A DNA stretch of 17,641 nt, from positions 1 through 17,641 of the forward strand of contig JABDJY010000388.1 in the NCBI GenBank assembly GCA_013003285.1. The letters run 5' to 3'. This document shows, piece after piece, positions 7,697 through 14,509 of the stretch. This stretch comes from Alphaproteobacteria bacterium (GTDB lineage Bacteria; Pseudomonadota; Alphaproteobacteria; UBA6615). The position numbers were made by a program, and so were the translations under genes. A model generated the notes under the pieces. It made no database searches and was not told where the DNA came from. It saw only the letters and a program-made list of their open reading frames with translations. Position 1 is the first letter of the stretch. Every line of letters starts with the position of its first letter.

Positions 7697-7808
7697 CACG
7701 CTAGGCCTCACCGGCACCGAATCCGACGACGCCGCACCTTCGCGGCTAGCGATTATGTCCGGCGGCGTGATTACGCTTTCCCTGCTATTGTTGCTATTGA
7801 TCGTCTAA
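7671..7808 (+). CDS. Small single-span membrane protein overlapping bactofilin (45 aa, unrecognised)
   Basis: The ORF starts at ATG 7671, inside the bactofilin gene and in another frame, and ends with TAA at 7806-7808. The 45 residues comprise a short hydrophobic/basic N-terminus (MASLRSLLSTLGLTG), a polar acidic linker (TESDDAAPSR) and a C-terminal hydrophobic helix running from about residue 26 to the end. The latter includes six leucines in a row, as in a tail-anchored or single-span membrane protein. GGCGAG lies 4 nt before the ATG, a weak ribosome site, and overlap with bactofilin would allow translational coupling. It fills most of the gap before the lipoprotein gene. I do not recognise a family. 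A second in-frame ATG at 7755 would leave only the hydrophobic helix. Confidence 0.5.
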   Translation: MASLRSLLSTLGLTGTESDDAAPSRLAIMSGGVITLSLLLLLLIV

Positions 7809-7844
7809 TTTTCCGAATCACGTAATGCGTGGTGTCTTACAAAA

Positions 7845-8345
7845 ATGCGCGCCCGATATTTCATAACAGCAGCGGCAAGCTGTCTTTTGGCGGCTTGTTC
7901 CGGCGCCCAAAATTCCGCAGCCCCGACAAGCTCAGAAGCCCCGGTCTCGTTGGAAGTAACGCCGCCACAAGCTATCGCGCCGCAACCAGCGCTACCACAA
8001 ACACGTCCGTCCCCAAAAGCGCCGTCAACGCCCGTACGTGAAACTGTACGTGCCACGCCAAAGCCTGTTCCACCGCCAGAAACTTTAATTGGTATGGCGC
8101 CGAGCGCAGTTGATGAGCGCCTTGGCGCGCCAGACCTCGTACGTCTCGATGGGCCGGCGGAAATCCGACTTTACCGCAATGCTGAAACGGCCTGTACGTT
8201 TCATGTATTTTTGTACATTGATAACGGGACGGCTCAAACAAAATCCGTCGAGCATTATGAAGCCCGCAATCAAAATGGTCGGCTCGAAGGGGCCGGGCTT
8301 GCAAATTGTTATCGTGCTCTGGTGAGTCCCGACGCGATCTCCTAG
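7845..8345 (+). CDS. Proline-rich outer-membrane-type lipoprotein, uncharacterised
   Basis: A 166-residue predicted lipoprotein. The signal peptide MRARYFITAAASCLLAAC ends in a lipobox LAAC with Cys18 as the lipidation site; Ser at +2 is compatible with outer-membrane sorting. A Pro/Ala-rich linker (about 25-79) leads to a compact domain (about 80-160) starting ETLIGMAPSAVDERLGAPD. This is reminiscent of small SmpA/BamE-like modules and resembles domains in other alphaproteobacterial hypothetical lipoproteins. Two cysteines in the mature domain (C117, C155) could form a disulfide in the periplasm (inference). The ATG at 7845 has no clear Shine-Dalgarno. It lies 36 bp after the small membrane ORF and probably belongs to the same transcript. 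Its TAG stop is in one arm of an inverted repeat shared with nth. Confidence 0.8.
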   Translation: MRARYFITAAASCLLAACSGAQNSAAPTSSEAPVSLEVTPPQAIAPQPALPQTRPSPKAPSTPVRETVRATPKPVPPPETLIGMAPSAVDERLGAPDLVRLDGPAEIRLYRNAETACTFHVFLYIDNGTAQTKSVEHYEARNQNGRLEGAGLANCYRALVSPDAIS

Positions 8346-8363
8346 ATCAAACAGACTCTAGGA
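8340..8363. terminator. Inverted repeat joining the stop codons of the lipoprotein gene and nth (possible bidirectional terminator)
   Basis: TCCTAGA (8340-8346) and TCTAGGA (8357-8363) are perfect 7-bp complements around a 10-nt loop. Each arm contains the TAG stop of one of the two convergent genes, both of which end in TCC TAG A. There is no U-run on either strand, so it is not a classical intrinsic terminator. Confidence 0.3.
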
Positions 8364-9002
8364 CAACGTCTTCGCCTTGTATTGGCACTGGTCGACAACA
8401 ATACAGTTCGCACATTCCGGCTTTCTAGCCTTACACACATAACGCCCATGCAGAATGAGCCAGTGATGGGCATGCTGGCGATAATGCGCCGGCACGCGCT
8501 TGAGCAATTTTTTCTCGACCTCGACGACATTCTTGCCCGGCGCCAGACCGGTGCGATTGGACAGGCGGAATATATGCGTGTCGACCGCAATGGTTGGCTC
8601 GCCAAATGCCATGTTGAGGACCACATTGGCCGTCTTGCGACCGACACCGAGTAACGCCTCCAGCGCCTCGCGATCATGGGGCACTTCGCCACCGTGCTGG
8701 TCGATGAGCTGGCGACTCAAAGCCATCACGTTCTTGGCCTTATTACGGTAGAGACCGATGGTGCGGATATGTTCGGTGAGGCGGCCTTCGCCCAGTTTCA
8801 GTATTTTCTGCGGCGTGTCGGCAATTTTAAAAAGCTTTGCGGTCGCCTTGTTGACCCCCACATCGGTGGCCTGGGCGGATAACACGACGGCCACCAGCAT
8901 GGTGTAGTTGTTGACATAATTTAGCTCGGTCGTCGGCGCGGGATCCGCCGCCGACAAACGTTCGAAGAAAGTTTCGATCTGGGCTTTGGTCATCTGCGCC
9001 AT
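8358..9002 (-). CDS. nth: Endonuclease III (base-excision repair DNA glycosylase/AP lyase)
   Basis: Nth removes oxidised pyrimidines from DNA and cleaves the resulting abasic site. The 214-residue protein has the helix-hairpin-helix LLGVGRKTANVVLN with catalytic lysine K123, and catalytic aspartate D141 in VDTHIFR. The C-terminal 4Fe-4S cluster motif C-X6-C-X2-C-X5-C is complete (C190, C197, C200, C206). The length is normal. ATG 9002 is preceded on its strand by GGATAGGG at about 10 nt; a second in-frame ATG three codons in is possible. It is convergent with the lipoprotein gene with a 12-bp gap. Confidence 0.97.
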   Translation of the reverse strand: MAQMTKAQIETFFERLSAADPAPTTELNYVNNYTMLVAVVLSAQATDVGVNKATAKLFKIADTPQKILKLGEGRLTEHIRTIGLYRNKAKNVMALSRQLIDQHGGEVPHDREALEALLGVGRKTANVVLNMAFGEPTIAVDTHIFRLSNRTGLAPGKNVVEVEKKLLKRVPAHYRQHAHHWLILHGRYVCKARKPECANCIVVDQCQYKAKTLS

Positions 9003-9330
9003 GAAGCCAGACCCTATCCATCACGACGCAAAGTTTCTAGAGCGCCGAAAATTTATCGGGTGACCAGGCGACGCTAGCGAAGGGGGCAGAACAAGCCCGC
9101 AAACTTACCAGTCGTCGCGCTTAACACCGTTTACTATAAATAAATATACAGCCCCTGAATTAACCATAACGCGCCTCCGGCTTAGGGCCGACCCTCATAA
9201 AACCTTGAAATTACTAGCTTTATCGCGGGATCAACGACACCAATGCCCACCAGTGTCCAGCCCTGTTTGGTTAACGCAGCATCCCGCCCGGGCTTTAGAA
9301 CTCTCGCCGGTTGGTGCTAGCCTTTGGGTC
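9003..9330. other. Intergenic region between nth and the Sel1-repeat gene
   Basis: A 328-bp divergent spacer. The stretch 9121-9160 is AT-rich and includes the promoter candidate listed separately. The Sel1 gene frame is open from ATG 9205, but that 42-residue extension would bury a clear signal peptide and has no domain character, so I treat it as leader. No RNA gene, repeat or other coding sequence is recognisable. Confidence 0.5.
9121..9150 (+). promoter_or_regulatory. Candidate promoter upstream of the Sel1-repeat gene
   Basis: TTAACA (9121-9126) and TATACA (9145-9150) are separated by 18 bp within an AT-rich patch. Initiation near 9157 would leave a long leader of about 175 nt before ATG 9331, so a closer unrecognised promoter is also possible. 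The same AT-rich patch could serve nth in the other direction. Confidence 0.3.
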
Positions 9331-10125
9331 ATGAAACATCTTTGTACATGGCTGTTGTTCGCCCTATTGGTTACCCCAGCTTCGGCTCAGAATTTCGATA
9401 AGGCCGTTGCGGCCACAAGCCGCGGCGACTATGTGGCGGCCCTACAAGAATGGCGGCTTCTCGCCGCGGAAGGGCACAAGCTCGCGCAGCGTAATCTCGG
9501 CGAACTCTACCTTGCGGGCCTTGGGGTCGAGCGCAATTATCTTGAGGCCGCGCTGTGGTATCGCCGCGCCGCCGACCAAGGCGACCCTAATGCACAACAG
9601 AAATTAGGTCTCATGTACCGGGCAGGTCTAGGCGTCCCGCGGAACTACACCGAGGCGGCCGCTTGGTATCGAGGTGCCGCAGAGCAAGGCGCTGCGCAAG
9701 CTCAATATGATCTTGGTCGCATGTATGCCCAGGGCCAAGGGGTGCCTAAAGATTTCGGCGAAGCCGCCAAATGGGCCCGGCTCTCTGCTGATCAAGGCCT
9801 TGCTACTGCTCAGTTCACTCTCGGGCGCCTCTACGCCGATGGTGTTGGCGTTCCTCAGGATATTGACGAGGCGGCGAACTGGTATCATCGCGCCGCCGAT
9901 CAAGGCCACACCAAGGCACAAACCAAACTTGGTGCGCTCTACGTAAAGGGTAGCGGTGTTCCCCAAGATCTTGTGACCGCCTATATGTGGTTCGATATAG
10001 CGGCAACCCAGGGTTCCCCGAACGCTGGCAGCGGCCGCGAGTTTGTCGCCGCGCGCCTATCCGACGATCAAACCTCCAAGGCAAGAAGTCTGGTCCAGGC
10101 GTGGATAGAGAGGCACTCTAATTAG
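9331..10125 (+). CDS. Secreted Sel1-like (TPR-type) repeat protein
   Basis: A 264-residue protein that starts with a signal peptide, MKHLCTWLLFALLVTPASA, likely cleaved before Q20, so it is periplasmic or exported. ATG 9331 is chosen because it places this signal at the N-terminus; the frame is open further up to 9205. After a degenerate first helix pair (about 21-49) come five regular 36-residue Sel1 units from residue 50 to 229. Each carries the A-x-LG-x-(L/M)Y-x-x-G-x-GV-x-(R/Q/K)-(N/D)-x-x-EA-x-x-W pattern. The C-terminal tail has the common LSDDQ-containing helix. Sel1 proteins are protein-protein interaction scaffolds, but the partner cannot be told. It is convergent with dapB (15-bp gap). 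Confidence 0.88.
   Translation: MKHLCTWLLFALLVTPASAQNFDKAVAATSRGDYVAALQEWRLLAAEGHKLAQRNLGELYLAGLGVERNYLEAALWYRRAADQGDPNAQQKLGLMYRAGLGVPRNYTEAAAWYRGAAEQGAAQAQYDLGRMYAQGQGVPKDFGEAAKWARLSADQGLATAQFTLGRLYADGVGVPQDIDEAANWYHRAADQGHTKAQTKLGALYVKGSGVPQDLVTAYMWFDIAATQGSPNAGSGREFVAARLSDDQTSKARSLVQAWIERHSN
9478..10017 (+). repeat. Five tandem 108-bp units encoding Sel1 repeats
   Basis: The coding sequence contains five in-register 36-codon units (residues 50-85, 86-121, 122-157, 158-193, 194-229). They are clearly repeated at protein level but diverged at DNA level, so recent expansion is unlikely. Confidence 0.8.
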
Positions 10126-10140
10126 CTTGCGCGCGACCCG

Positions 10141-10956
10141 TTAGTCGGCGAGCCCCAATACGTCGTTCATAGAGTAGAAGCCCGCCGGTTTACCGGCGGT
10201 CCACAACGCCGCACGCACCGCGCCACGGGCGAAAATCGCCCGGTCGGTAGCGCGGTGGGAGAGCTCGATGCGCTCGCCCGCACCGGCGAAGACCACACTA
10301 TGCTCGCCGACCACATCGCCGCCGCGCAATGTCGCAAAGCCGATATCGCCGGGTTTACGTTCGCCGGTGATACCTTCGCGCGACAATTGCTTCACCGCAT
10401 CGAAGTCAACGCCACGGCCGGCGGCCGCGGCCTCACCCAGGCCCAAAGCCGTACCCGAGGGCGCGTCGATTTTGTGGCGATGGTGCATTTCGACAATTTC
10501 GATATCGAAATCCTCGCCCAATGCCCGCGCCACTTGCTGAGTGACGGCAAACAATAGGTTTACACCGGCTGACATGTTGGGCGCCCAAACGATCGGCACC
10601 GATGCTGCCGCTACCTCCAAAGCGCCGCGGTGGATATCTTCCATGCCGGTTGTGCCGGCGACTAACGCGCAGTCGGCTTCAGCAGCGATTTGCGCGTGCG
10701 CCTGGGTCGCGGCGGGAATGGTAAAATCGATGACCACATCGACGCCTGAAAACATCGCCCCGGTATCATCGGTAACGATGACGCCATTATCGCCGACCCC
10801 GGCCAACGCCCCAGCATCGGCGCCAAGAAACTCCGACCCCGGCGCTTCGGTCGCGCCCGCCAGCTCGCAGTCGTTCGACCCCGCAATGATGCTGACAACC
10901 ATTCGGCCCATGCGGCCCGACGCGCCCACGACGCCAATTTTAAGCGACTCCGCCAT
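10141..10956 (-). CDS. dapB: 4-hydroxy-tetrahydrodipicolinate reductase
   Basis: DapB performs the NAD(P)H-dependent reduction in the diaminopimelate branch that supplies lysine and peptidoglycan. The 271-residue protein has the N-terminal nucleotide loop GVVGASGRMGR (8-18), the GTTG segment (101-104) and the substrate signature E-x-HHRHK-x-DAPSGTA (156-170), with the catalytic His158/His159 pair and K162. ATG 10956 has GGAA about 7 nt upstream. It follows dnaJ on the same strand after 89 bp and may be transcribed with it or from its own promoter in that gap; a TATGAT hexamer is present there but lacks a good -35. Confidence 0.97.
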   Translation of the reverse strand: MAESLKIGVVGASGRMGRMVVSIIAGSNDCELAGATEAPGSEFLGADAGALAGVGDNGVIVTDDTGAMFSGVDVVIDFTIPAATQAHAQIAAEADCALVAGTTGMEDIHRGALEVAAASVPIVWAPNMSAGVNLLFAVTQQVARALGEDFDIEIVEMHHRHKIDAPSGTALGLGEAAAAGRGVDFDAVKQLSREGITGERKPGDIGFATLRGGDVVGEHSVVFAGAGERIELSHRATDRAIFARGAVRAALWTAGKPAGFYSMNDVLGLAD

Positions 10957-11037
10957 CTCAGAATTCCGGAAATTTGTGACTAACTGCCGATGATCATACC
11001 ACGGCAGCGGGCAGAAGGTAGCGCTACAGCGCGGGCA

Positions 11038-11062
11038 AAGATTTCCTATTCCTTGAAATCTT
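11038..11062 (-). terminator. Stem-loop wrapping the dnaJ stop codon
   Basis: AAGATTTC (11038-11045) and GAAATCTT (11055-11062) are perfect 8-bp complements with a 9-nt loop that contains the dnaJ TAG stop. The stem is AT-rich and has no U-run after it on the minus strand, so it looks more like an mRNA 3'-end stabilising or processing hairpin than an intrinsic terminator. Confidence 0.35.
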
Positions 11063-12182
11063 CCCAGAGCTCTTTCACCTTGGTGAAAAAACCTTCGGCT
11101 TCCGGACTGTGGGATTTACCGCCGCCGGATTCGTCGAACTCGCGCAACAATTCGCGTTGCTTCTTGGTCAGATTGACCGGGGTCTCGACCTGGGACTGAA
11201 CATACATATCGCCGCGCGCGCTGCTGCGCAGCACGGTCATGCCCTTGCCGCGTAACCGGAATTGCTGCCCCGTCTGGGTCCCTGCCGGCACATTGACCCG
11301 CGCCCGGTTGCCGTCGATGGTCGGCACCTCAAGGGTACCGCCCAGTACGGCTGTCGTCATGGGGATTGGCACGCGGCAATAAATGTCCGCGCCCTCGCGG
11401 CCGAAAAACCTATGGGCCTTAATCGACACGAAAATATATAGATCACCCGGCGGCCCGCCGCGCAGACCCGCTTCGCCTTCGCCGGACACCCGGATACGCG
11501 TACCGTCTTCGACGCCCGAGGGAATATTCACAGATAGCGTTTTTTCGCGCTCGACCCGGCCAGCACCGGCGCATTCGCGGCACGGATTATCGATGACCCG
11601 GCCCGCGCCCTGGCAGGTCGGACAGCTGCGCTCGACAGTGAAGAATCCTTGCTGGGCGCGAATCTTGCCGGCGCCATGACAGCTGGGACAGGCAACGGGC
11701 GTGGCCCCACCCTCGGCGCCGCTACCCTGGCAACTCTCACAGGAGACCGAGGTGTTGACCCGCACCCGCGTCTGCTTACCGGCAAAAGCGTCTTCCAGGG
11801 TGACATCCAGATTGTAGCGTAGATCGGCGCCATGGACGTTGGCCTGGCGCCGCCCACGGCCGCCGGCAAAGTCGCCGAACATTTCGTCAAAGATGTCGGA
11901 AAAACCGCCGCCGCCGAAATCGAAGCCGCCGGCGCCGCCGCCTTGCGGTCCACCGCCTTCGAAGGCCGCATGGCCATAGCGATCATAGGCAGCGCGCTTA
12001 TCGTCATCGCGCAGCACATCATAGGCTTCGTTGACTTCCTTAAATTTGTGCTCGGCTTCCGCATCATCAGGGTTGCGGTCGGGGTGATGCTGCATCGCCA
12101 ACTTGCGATAGGCACTTTTCATGGCAGCCGCATCGGCCGAGCGGTCGACTCCCAAAATCTCGTAGAAATCTCTTTTAGCCAT
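11046..12182 (-). CDS. dnaJ: Chaperone protein DnaJ (Hsp40)
   Basis: DnaJ delivers unfolded clients to DnaK and stimulates its ATPase. The 378-residue protein is a complete class A J-protein. It has a J domain (about 4-70) with HPD at 33-35, a Gly/Phe-rich linker (about 75-110), and four CxxCxGxG zinc motifs (starting C148, C165, C187, C201). Two C-terminal beta domains follow and then a helical tail. ATG 12182 has a G-rich purine stretch upstream. It follows dnaK after 117 bp; I see no convincing promoter or U-tailed terminator in that gap, so cotranscription is likely. Confidence 0.98.
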   Translation of the reverse strand: MAKRDFYEILGVDRSADAAAMKSAYRKLAMQHHPDRNPDDAEAEHKFKEVNEAYDVLRDDDKRAAYDRYGHAAFEGGGPQGGGAGGFDFGGGGFSDIFDEMFGDFAGGRGRRQANVHGADLRYNLDVTLEDAFAGKQTRVRVNTSVSCESCQGSGAEGGATPVACPSCHGAGKIRAQQGFFTVERSCPTCQGAGRVIDNPCRECAGAGRVEREKTLSVNIPSGVEDGTRIRVSGEGEAGLRGGPPGDLYIFVSIKAHRFFGREGADIYCRVPIPMTTAVLGGTLEVPTIDGNRARVNVPAGTQTGQQFRLRGKGMTVLRSSARGDMYVQSQVETPVNLTKKQRELLREFDESGGGKSHSPEAEGFFTKVKELWEDFKE

Positions 12183-12299
12183 CAGCGTACGCCCCCGGTC
12201 CCCCCAAGCTGCCGGTCCGCCGGGCGCCTTACCGCCACATTCTGTCCCACCTCAAGCGGGGCACAAATGCAACTGCACTGCAGGCCGGCGGCCATGCGG

Positions 12300-14234
12300 C
12301 TATGAAGCGGACGACTGATCCTTGCGATCGTCTTCGTCTTCAACTTCTTCGAAATCAGCATCGACGATATCGTCGTCACCCGGACCGGACGGCCCGCTGT
12401 CTTCGTCAGGACCGGCCCCCGCTGCAGCCTGTTCCGACTTGTAGATCGCCTCGCCCAGTTTCATGGACGACATGCTCAAGGCTTCGAACTTCGTCGTAAT
12501 CGTCGCGGCATCGTCGCCTTCCAAGGCTTCTTTCAAGGCCGCGAGGTCACTTTCGATTTCCGATTTTTCTTCTTCCGAGACCTTATCGCCATGCTCGGAG
12601 AGGCTTTTGTCGACCTGATTCACCAGCGCCTCAGCGTGGTTCTTGGCCTCGACCTCTTCACGCCGCGCCTTATCGTCTTCGGCGTGCTCTTCGGCCTCTT
12701 TGACCATGCGATCGATATCATCATCCGACAGGCCGCCGGACGCCTGGATGCGGATCTGCTGCTCCTTGCCGGTGCCCTTGTCGGTCGCCGACACATTGAC
12801 GATGCCGTTGGCATCGATGTCGAACGCGACCTCGACCTGCGGCACGCCGCGCGGCGCGGACGGGATACCCACCAAATCGAACTGGCCCAGCAGCTTGTTA
12901 TCAGCCGCCATTTCGCGCTCGCCCTGGAACACACGAATGGTCACCGCCGATTGGTTGTCTTCAGCTGTCGAGAAGACCTGGCTCTTCTTGGTTGGGATCG
13001 TGGTGTTCCGGTCGATCAACCGGGTGAACACACCGCCCAATGTCTCGATACCCAAGGACAAAGGCGTCACGTCGAGCAGCAGCACGTCCTTGACGTCACC
13101 GGCGAGAACACCGCCCTGGATCGCGGCGCCGATGGCCACCACCTCGTCGGGGTTCACCCCACGGTGCGGCTCGCGGCCAAAGTGGTTTTTAACGATTTCC
13201 TGGATCTTCGGCATGCGGGTCATGCCACCGACGAGAATGACCTCGTCGATCTCGCCCGCCGACAGGCCGGCATCTTTCAACGCTGCCTTACAGGGCTCGA
13301 TCGTGCGCTGCACCAAGTCTTCCACCAAGGCTTCCAACTTAGCGCGGGTTAGCTTGATGTTGAGATGCTTGGGGCCATCCTGATCGGCGGTGATAAACGG
13401 CAGATTGACTTCCGTCTGGGTCGCCGCGCTCAATTCGATCTTGGCCTTCTCCGCGGCTTCCTTCAGGCGTTGCAGAGCCAGCTTGTCCTTGCGCAGGTCG
13501 ATGGATTGTTCTTTTTTGAACTCGTCGGCCAGGTACTCGATGATGCGAGCGTCGAAATCTTCGCCGCCCAGGAAAGTGTCGCCGTTGGTCGACTTCACCT
13601 CGAAGACGCCGTCACCGATTTCCAGAACCGAGACATCGAATGTGCCGCCGCCCAGATCGTAGACAGCAATCGTGCCGCCTTCTTTCTTCTCAAGCCCATA
13701 GGCCAAGGCCGCGGCGGTCGGCTCGTTGATGATGCGTAAAACATCTATGCCAGCGATCTTGCCGGCATCCTTGGTCGCCTGGCGCTGGGAATCATTGAAA
13801 TAGGCCGGCACCGTGACCACGGCCTGCGGGGTTTCTTCGCCCAGAAACGCCTCTGCTGTTTCGCGCATCTTTTGCAGGATAAAGGCGCTGATTTCCGAGG
13901 GGCTGTAGGCCTTGCCCTGGGCTTCCACCCAGGCGTCGCCATTTTCGCCCTTAACGATCTTGTAAGGGACCAGATCCTTGTCCTTCTCGGTCATGGGATC
14001 GTCGGAACGGCGCCCGATCAGTCGCTTGATCGCGAATAGCGTATTTTCAGGGTTGGTGACCGCCTGGCGCTTCGCCGGCTGGCCGACCAGCCGCTCTCCA
14101 TCGTCGGAGAAAGCGACCATCGACGGCGTCGTGCGCGAGCCTTCAGCGTTTTCAATAACCTTTGCCTGTCCGCCTTCCATAACGGCGACACAGGAATTCG
14201 TTGTACCTAAATCGATACCAATAACTTTTGCCAT
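12300..14234 (-). CDS. dnaK: Chaperone protein DnaK (Hsp70)
   Basis: This is the ATP-dependent folding chaperone. The frame is open to 14279, but ATG 14234 gives the canonical start MAKVIGIDLGTTNSC and has a strong GAGGGGAA ribosome site. The protein is 644 residues. Features include phosphate-binding DLGTTN (8-13), catalytic K70, the NEPTAAALAYG segment, the second phosphate loop DLGGGTFD, interdomain linker VLLLDVTPLSLGIET (about 388-402), then the substrate-binding domain and helical lid. The acidic C-terminus DADFEEVEDED is followed by a short RKDQSSAS extension in place of the usual ending. Two long open frames antisense to it are GC-rich shadows. Confidence 0.99.
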   Translation of the reverse strand: MAKVIGIDLGTTNSCVAVMEGGQAKVIENAEGSRTTPSMVAFSDDGERLVGQPAKRQAVTNPENTLFAIKRLIGRRSDDPMTEKDKDLVPYKIVKGENGDAWVEAQGKAYSPSEISAFILQKMRETAEAFLGEETPQAVVTVPAYFNDSQRQATKDAGKIAGIDVLRIINEPTAAALAYGLEKKEGGTIAVYDLGGGTFDVSVLEIGDGVFEVKSTNGDTFLGGEDFDARIIEYLADEFKKEQSIDLRKDKLALQRLKEAAEKAKIELSAATQTEVNLPFITADQDGPKHLNIKLTRAKLEALVEDLVQRTIEPCKAALKDAGLSAGEIDEVILVGGMTRMPKIQEIVKNHFGREPHRGVNPDEVVAIGAAIQGGVLAGDVKDVLLLDVTPLSLGIETLGGVFTRLIDRNTTIPTKKSQVFSTAEDNQSAVTIRVFQGEREMAADNKLLGQFDLVGIPSAPRGVPQVEVAFDIDANGIVNVSATDKGTGKEQQIRIQASGGLSDDDIDRMVKEAEEHAEDDKARREEVEAKNHAEALVNQVDKSLSEHGDKVSEEEKSEIESDLAALKEALEGDDAATITTKFEALSMSSMKLGEAIYKSEQAAAGAGPDEDSGPSGPGDDDIVDADFEEVEDEDDRKDQSSAS

Positions 14235-14509
14235 ATTCCCCTCACTTTTTCGGCAGGTCTGCGCGGCCCGGTCTGGCACCGAGGCTGACCCCCGTCATGT
14301 CTGCAAATATCAACGCGTAAATCAGTGTCACGTATGACTTCGGCACATATAGGAAAGCCAAGGGACCTCCGCAACCACTGGATTCGCCCTATTCGAATTA
14401 AAAATCCGTGGTTGCAGGCGATTACCCGCCTTTTGGACCCTGCCATGCAGCAGATGCGCATCTGACAACGGCAAATGCCGTATTTAAAGCCCCCGGACGA
14501 GCCCCGCGT
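14235..14509 (-). other. grpE-dnaK spacer with tandem palindromes
   Basis: A 275-bp non-coding spacer. Near the grpE end are two adjacent short perfect inverted repeats: ACGGCAAATGCCGT (14468-14481; 6-bp arms) and CAGATGCGCATCTG (14451-14464; fully palindromic). Closer to dnaK, AGGCG/CGCCT arms at about 14416-14431 form a third weaker stem followed by TTTT on the plus strand. A dnaK promoter candidate lies at 14346-14374. Together these suggest a transcription boundary between grpE and dnaK, but no clear intrinsic terminator in the minus direction is present. Confidence 0.4.
14346..14374 (-). promoter_or_regulatory. Candidate dnaK promoter
   Basis: On the minus strand, TTGCGG (14369-14374) and TATATG (14346-14351), preceded by CC, are separated by 17 bp. 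The CCTATAT form of the -10 recalls heat-shock (RpoH) promoters of alphaproteobacteria, but the -35 is not diagnostic. The leader would be about 105 nt, so dnaK can be expressed independently of hrcA-grpE. Confidence 0.45.

Noticed and set aside
8030..8220. Several GTACGT hexamers in the lipoprotein gene considered as a repeat array
   Set aside because: Irregular spacing within coding sequence; they reflect Val/Arg codon combinations rather than a structured repeat.
9205..9330. 42-codon N-terminal extension of the Sel1-repeat protein
   Set aside because: It would bury a clear Sec signal peptide that starts at ATG 9331 and has no conserved character.
12591..13383. Two long open frames (about 250 codons) on the plus strand opposite dnaK
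   Set aside because: They are antisense shadows of a highly conserved GC-rich gene and show no domain pattern.
14235..14279. 15-codon N-terminal extension of DnaK
   Set aside because: DnaK proteins start MAKVIGIDLGTTNS; ATG 14234 has a strong ribosome site inside this stretch.
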